A stretch of DNA of 8,721 nt from Ferruginibacter sp. (GTDB taxonomy: Bacteria > Bacteroidota > Bacteroidia > Chitinophagales > Chitinophagaceae). The DNA lies in the NCBI GenBank assembly GCA_018882645.1, contig VERM01000050.1:1-8721 (forward strand), given 5' to 3'. The translations under genes were made by a program, and so were the position numbers. The notes under the pieces are model-generated. The model saw only the letters and a list, made by a program, of their open reading frames with translations, was not told the origin of the DNA and searched no databases. Shown here piece by piece: positions 5,645-8,721 of the stretch. The stretch's first letter is position 1. Each line of letters begins with the position of its first letter.

Positions 5645-6619
5645 ATGCATAAAGGACCCGTTTCTCAATACATTCAACACCATTACAGACATTTCAATGC
5701 TGCAGCCCTTATGGATGCCGCAAAGGGATACGAAGCCCATCTGCTGGAAGGTGGAAAAATGATGGTTACGCTTGCCGGAGCTATGAGCACTGCCGAATTG
5801 GGGTTAAGTTTTGCTGAAATGATTCGTCAGGATAAGGTAGCCATTATCAGTTGCACCGGTGCCAATCTGGAAGAGGACATCATGAATCTCGTGGCACACA
5901 GCCATTACAAGAGGGTTCCCAATTACCGTGATTTGAGTCCGCAGGACGAATGGGATTTGCTGGAAAATCACTTCAACCGGGTCACCGATACCTGTATTCC
6001 TGAAGAAGAAGCCTTCCGTCGTTTGCAAAAACACATTCATAAAATATGGAAAGACGCCGATGACAAGGGAGAAAGATATTTTCCTCATGAGTTTATGTAC
6101 AAAATGTTATTGAGCGGAGTATTGGAAGAATATTATGAAATAGATCCTAAAAACAGCTGGATGCTTGCGGCTGCTGAAAAGAATATTCCTATTGTCGTTC
6201 CCGGATGGGAAGACAGCACCATGGGTAATATTTTTGCTTCTTATGTCATAAAAAATGAATTAAAGTCCTCCACCATGAAAAGTGGCATTGAATATATGGT
6301 ATGGCTGGCCGACTGGTACAGATTGAATTCTGCCGGAAAAGGTGTTGGCTTCTTCCAAATCGGAGGGGGCATAGCGGGAGATTTTCCCATATGTGTGGTT
6401 CCCATGATGTATCAGGATCTGGAATGGCATGACGTCCCTTTCTGGAGCTATTTCTGTCAGATCAGCGATTCCACTACATCTTACGGATCCTACTCCGGTG
6501 CCGTTCCGAATGAAAAAATTACCTGGGGAAAGCTGGATGTAAATACGCCTAAGTTTATTGTAGAAAGTGATGCCACTATTGTTGCCCCATTGATTTTTGC
6601 CTGGGTGCTGGGATGGTAA
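5645..6619 (+). CDS. Deoxyhypusine synthase-like protein (bacterial DHS family)
   Basis: NAD-dependent enzyme family that transfers the aminobutyl group of spermidine; in eukaryotes and archaea the acceptor is a lysine of eIF5A. Bacteria lack eIF5A, so the substrate here is not known from sequence; a polyamine reaction (for example homospermidine formation) is the reasonable inference. I use the ATG at 5645 (324 aa); an 18-codon extension exists only through a TTG at 5591. Visible features are the NAD-site stretches TLAGAMSTAE (42-51) and SCTGANLEED (69-78), PGWEDSTMGN (186-195), IGGGIAGDFPI (239-249), and the catalytic-lysine motif ITWGK ending at K296, with E290 and W294 also kept. Positions corresponding to some human spermidine-binding residues are changed (see findings). 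The gene is followed 31 bases later by gatB. Family membership is very clear, the biochemical role is not. Confidence 0.93.
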   Translation: MHKGPVSQYIQHHYRHFNAAALMDAAKGYEAHLLEGGKMMVTLAGAMSTAELGLSFAEMIRQDKVAIISCTGANLEEDIMNLVAHSHYKRVPNYRDLSPQDEWDLLENHFNRVTDTCIPEEEAFRRLQKHIHKIWKDADDKGERYFPHEFMYKMLLSGVLEEYYEIDPKNSWMLAAAEKNIPIVVPGWEDSTMGNIFASYVIKNELKSSTMKSGIEYMVWLADWYRLNSAGKGVGFFQIGGGIAGDFPICVVPMMYQDLEWHDVPFWSYFCQISDSTTSYGSYSGAVPNEKITWGKLDVNTPKFIVESDATIVAPLIFAWVLGW

Positions 6620-6646
6620 TTGTGCGGATTGTTTGTAGTACTTTTG
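6620..6646 (+). promoter_or_regulatory. Predicted internal promoter immediately before gatB
   Basis: TACTTTTG at 6639-6646 matches the Bacteroidota -7 box exactly. A TTG at 6620-6622 lies 16 bases upstream, slightly short for the -33 element. Transcription would begin about 4-7 bases after the box, that is at or near the GTG start codon of gatB (6651). The box occupies the whole short gap after the preceding stop codon, so gatB could be expressed both from this promoter and by read-through. Confidence 0.42.
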
Positions 6647-6650
6647 CCCC

Positions 6651-8099
6651 GTGAATCATTTGGAAAAATATGAGCTTGTTGTAGGTCTTGAAGTACATGC
6701 CCAGTTGTCTACTCAAAGCAAACTGTTTTGCAGCGACAGCACCACCTTCGGAGCAGACCCCAATACTCAGGTCAGTCCCATTTCTCTTGCGCATCCCGGA
6801 ACATTGCCCAAAATCAATAAAAAGGCTATTGAGCTGGCGGTAAAACTGGGAACCGTTCTCCATTGCGAAATAGAACGACATAATTACTTTGCCAGAAAAA
6901 ATTATTTCTACCCCGATCTTCCCAAAGGCTATCAGGTCAGTCAGCATACGGCACCTATTTGTAAAGGCGGATATATAACTGTCATTACCGAAGCTGGTGA
7001 AAGAGAAATACTGCTCAACAGAATTCATTTAGAGGAAGATGCCGGCAAGAGCATACATGATGTAGATGAATATTATACTTGTGTTGACCTTAACAGAGCA
7101 GGTGTGCCATTGGTTGAAATTGTTACTGAGCCTGTCATCCACAGTTCAGAAGAGGCGTTTTTATTTTTAACTGAACTGAGAAAGATTATACGCTGGATTG
7201 ATGTGTGCGATGGGAATATGGAAGAAGGCAGCATGCGATGTGATGCGAATATTTCGATTCGCTTAAAGGGAGAAAAAACGCTTGGAAAAAGGGTAGAAGT
7301 GAAAAATCTCAACAGCATCAGAAATGTGAAAAAGGCCATTGAAATAGAGAAAGAACGGTTGATTGAACTTGTTGAAAAGAATCAAATCATTGTGCAGGAA
7401 ACCAGAAGCTATGATGCCGATAAGAATGTAACCTTTTCATTGCGGAGTAAGGAAGAATCTGAAGACTATCGATATTTTCCCGAACCTGATTTACCCCCTT
7501 TTCAAATCAGTGACGAATTTATTGAACAAATAAAAAATGCACTGCCGCCATTACCCGAACAGCTTAAGCAAAAGTACATTTCAGCTTACAACTTATCCGA
7601 ATATGATGCGTCTTTGATTTCTGCCGACAAAGAAACCGTATCTTTTTTTGACAACATGCTCAATCACAGTCATCATTACAAAGCCATTGCCAACTGGATC
7701 ATCGGCCCTGTTAAAGAATATTGTAACGAAGAAAAAATAAGTATAGTCGACTTCCCGTTGAATGAAAAAAAATTAGCAGAATTGATTGATCTTACTGAAG
7801 CCGGTCAGATCAACTTCAATAATGCCTCAACAAAAATCCTTCATTCGCTGATTGCAAACCCCAATCAGAATGCAATGGAAGCTTCACAGGCATTGAATCT
7901 TATACAAGAAAAAGACAGCAGCGCGATTGAGCAATGGATAAATGAAGCACTCGCATCCATGCCGGAAAAAGTGAAAGAATACAAATCCGGAAAAAAAGGG
8001 TTATTAGGCCTGTTCGCGGGAGAAGTGAAAAAACGAAGCAAAGGTAAAGCGGATATGCAGGAGGTTACCCGAATCTTGAGTATAAAACTAAACAATTAA
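6651..8099 (+). CDS. gatB: Aspartyl/glutamyl-tRNA(Asn/Gln) amidotransferase subunit B
   Basis: Kinase-like, tRNA-binding subunit of GatCAB. It phosphorylates the mischarged Glu on tRNA-Gln (or Asp on tRNA-Asn) with ATP, and then amidates it with ammonia delivered from GatA. GatA and GatC are not in the window. The protein has 482 aa, normal for the family. The cradle domain (about 1-290) shows VGLEVHAQLS (11-20), LAHPGTLP (46-53), YPDLPKGYQ (87-95), IHLEEDAGKS (125-134), DLNRAGVPLVEIVTEP (146-161), GSMRCDANIS (193-202), VEVKNLNSI (215-223) and EDYRYFPEPDLPP (271-283). The C-terminal part (about 290-482) is the helical region plus the YqeY-like tRNA-binding tail. The start is GTG at 6651. The only other nearby in-frame option is TTG at 6660, since the next in-frame Met is M190. 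Confidence 0.97.
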   Translation: MNHLEKYELVVGLEVHAQLSTQSKLFCSDSTTFGADPNTQVSPISLAHPGTLPKINKKAIELAVKLGTVLHCEIERHNYFARKNYFYPDLPKGYQVSQHTAPICKGGYITVITEAGEREILLNRIHLEEDAGKSIHDVDEYYTCVDLNRAGVPLVEIVTEPVIHSSEEAFLFLTELRKIIRWIDVCDGNMEEGSMRCDANISIRLKGEKTLGKRVEVKNLNSIRNVKKAIEIEKERLIELVEKNQIIVQETRSYDADKNVTFSLRSKEESEDYRYFPEPDLPPFQISDEFIEQIKNALPPLPEQLKQKYISAYNLSEYDASLISADKETVSFFDNMLNHSHHYKAIANWIIGPVKEYCNEEKISIVDFPLNEKKLAELIDLTEAGQINFNNASTKILHSLIANPNQNAMEASQALNLIQEKDSSAIEQWINEALASMPEKVKEYKSGKKGLLGLFAGEVKKRSKGKADMQEVTRILSIKLNN

Positions 8100-8110
8100 A
8101 TCAACCATAT

Positions 8111-8721
8111 ATGTCTGTTCGAAAATTAATGTATGTCTTAACTGTTGTCATGACAATGATATCATGTAAGGGGAAAAAGAACAATAACGAATTCACTGTA
8201 TCCGGAAATATTGAAAATGCGAAGGAGCAAAAAGTCTATCTGGAACAATTGTTTTTTTCTACACAAGACATTAAAATGGTAGATAGCGGAAAAATCACAA
8301 ACGGACAATTCAAATTAAAAGGAATTGCAGATGAGGAAGGTTTATATGTAATCAGGCTTGAAAAAAATCAGGCAGCCTATTTCTTGGTAAATGATATAAA
8401 TGAAATTAAACTAAATGCAGATGTGAACAAGCTTTCTTTAGAAGGCTTTTCTGTTAATACCCCTGTCAATCTTAGTTTAAAAACGTTTATGAGTCAGGTA
8501 GAAAAAAAGGGGACTGCACTACAGATCAAATTCAAAGATTTGGATTCTTTAAAAAATGCAAATGACCAAAAACAATTTGAGATCGAATCCTTAAAAATGG
8601 ATTCGCTTCAACAGGATTTCATTGATTATGCCAGCCAATTCGCTGATACTACAACAAGTCCGGTACTGGCTTTATATTCATTGGGCTATCTGAAAAACTA
8701 TGATATGAGCCCATTCATGAC
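8111..8721 (+). CDS. Probable DUF4369-type lipoprotein, N-terminal part (likely thioredoxin-like protein, runs off edge)
   Basis: An open frame begins at ATG 8111, 11 bases after the gatB stop, and continues for 203 codons to the right edge. Residues 1-18 form a lipoprotein signal peptide (basic VRK, hydrophobic core) ending in MISC with C19 as the lipidation site. Methionine at -3 is a loose fit to the lipobox, followed by a polar KGKKNNN linker. Residues about 27-110 look like the beta-rich DUF4369 domain (FTVSGNIENAKEQKVYLEQ, DSGKITNGQFKLKG, YFLVNDINEIKL). Residues about 120-180 are charged and helical. In Bacteroidota this arrangement usually precedes an AhpC/TSA or TlpA-like thioredoxin domain, which would lie beyond the window, so the redox role is inferred. 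The tight spacing suggests co-transcription with gatB. Confidence 0.82.
   Translation, partial: MSVRKLMYVLTVVMTMISCKGKKNNNEFTVSGNIENAKEQKVYLEQLFFSTQDIKMVDSGKITNGQFKLKGIADEEGLYVIRLEKNQAAYFLVNDINEIKLNADVNKLSLEGFSVNTPVNLSLKTFMSQVEKKGTALQIKFKDLDSLKNANDQKQFEIESLKMDSLQQDFIDYASQFADTTTSPVLALYSLGYLKNYDMSPFM

Noticed and set aside
6576..7028. 150-codon open frame on the minus strand overlapping the end of the dhs-like gene and the start of gatB
   Set aside because: Antisense to two strongly conserved genes, no family resemblance, and no promoter or start context. It is treated as a shadow frame.

Overview
The window looks like ordinary chromosomal DNA of a Bacteroidota bacterium, most likely Chitinophagaceae or a close relative. 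The evidence is moderate-to-low GC, AT-rich sequence instead of Shine-Dalgarno sites in front of genes, several exact matches to the Bacteroidota -7 promoter box (TAnnTTTG), a bacterial deoxyhypusine-synthase-like protein of the type common in this phylum, and a DUF4369-type lipoprotein. Family-level placement is inferred from protein style and is less certain than the phylum.

Layout. Positions 1-1165 (minus strand) hold the start of an unfinished gene, tentatively a MerR-like regulator, preceded by a membrane-anchored M23 peptidase gene. A divergent 146-base spacer (1166-1311) with two abutting palindromes and a good peptidase promoter leads to alaS (plus strand, 1312-3945), which is complete. 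alaS converges on a minus-strand pair, tatC (4474-5358) followed by rpiB (3996-4427). A second divergent spacer (5359-5644) holds a nested inverted repeat, a GC-rich hairpin and a 35-codon small ORF. It is followed by a plus-strand run: deoxyhypusine-synthase-like gene (5645-6619), gatB (6651-8099) and the first 203 codons of a lipoprotein (8111 to the edge).

How the genes work together. Most are housekeeping: AlaRS charges tRNA-Ala, GatB works in the GatCAB amidotransferase that completes Gln-tRNA(Gln) and/or Asn-tRNA(Asn), TatC exports folded proteins, RpiB interconverts pentose phosphates, and the M23 protein acts on the cell wall. No mobile element, CRISPR array, rRNA/tRNA gene or defence system is visible, and I do not see a previously undescribed multi-gene system. 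The most interesting parts are the tatC/deoxyhypusine-synthase spacer with its small ORF and repeats, the active-site changes in the deoxyhypusine-synthase-like enzyme, and the near-leaderless arrangement of gatB.
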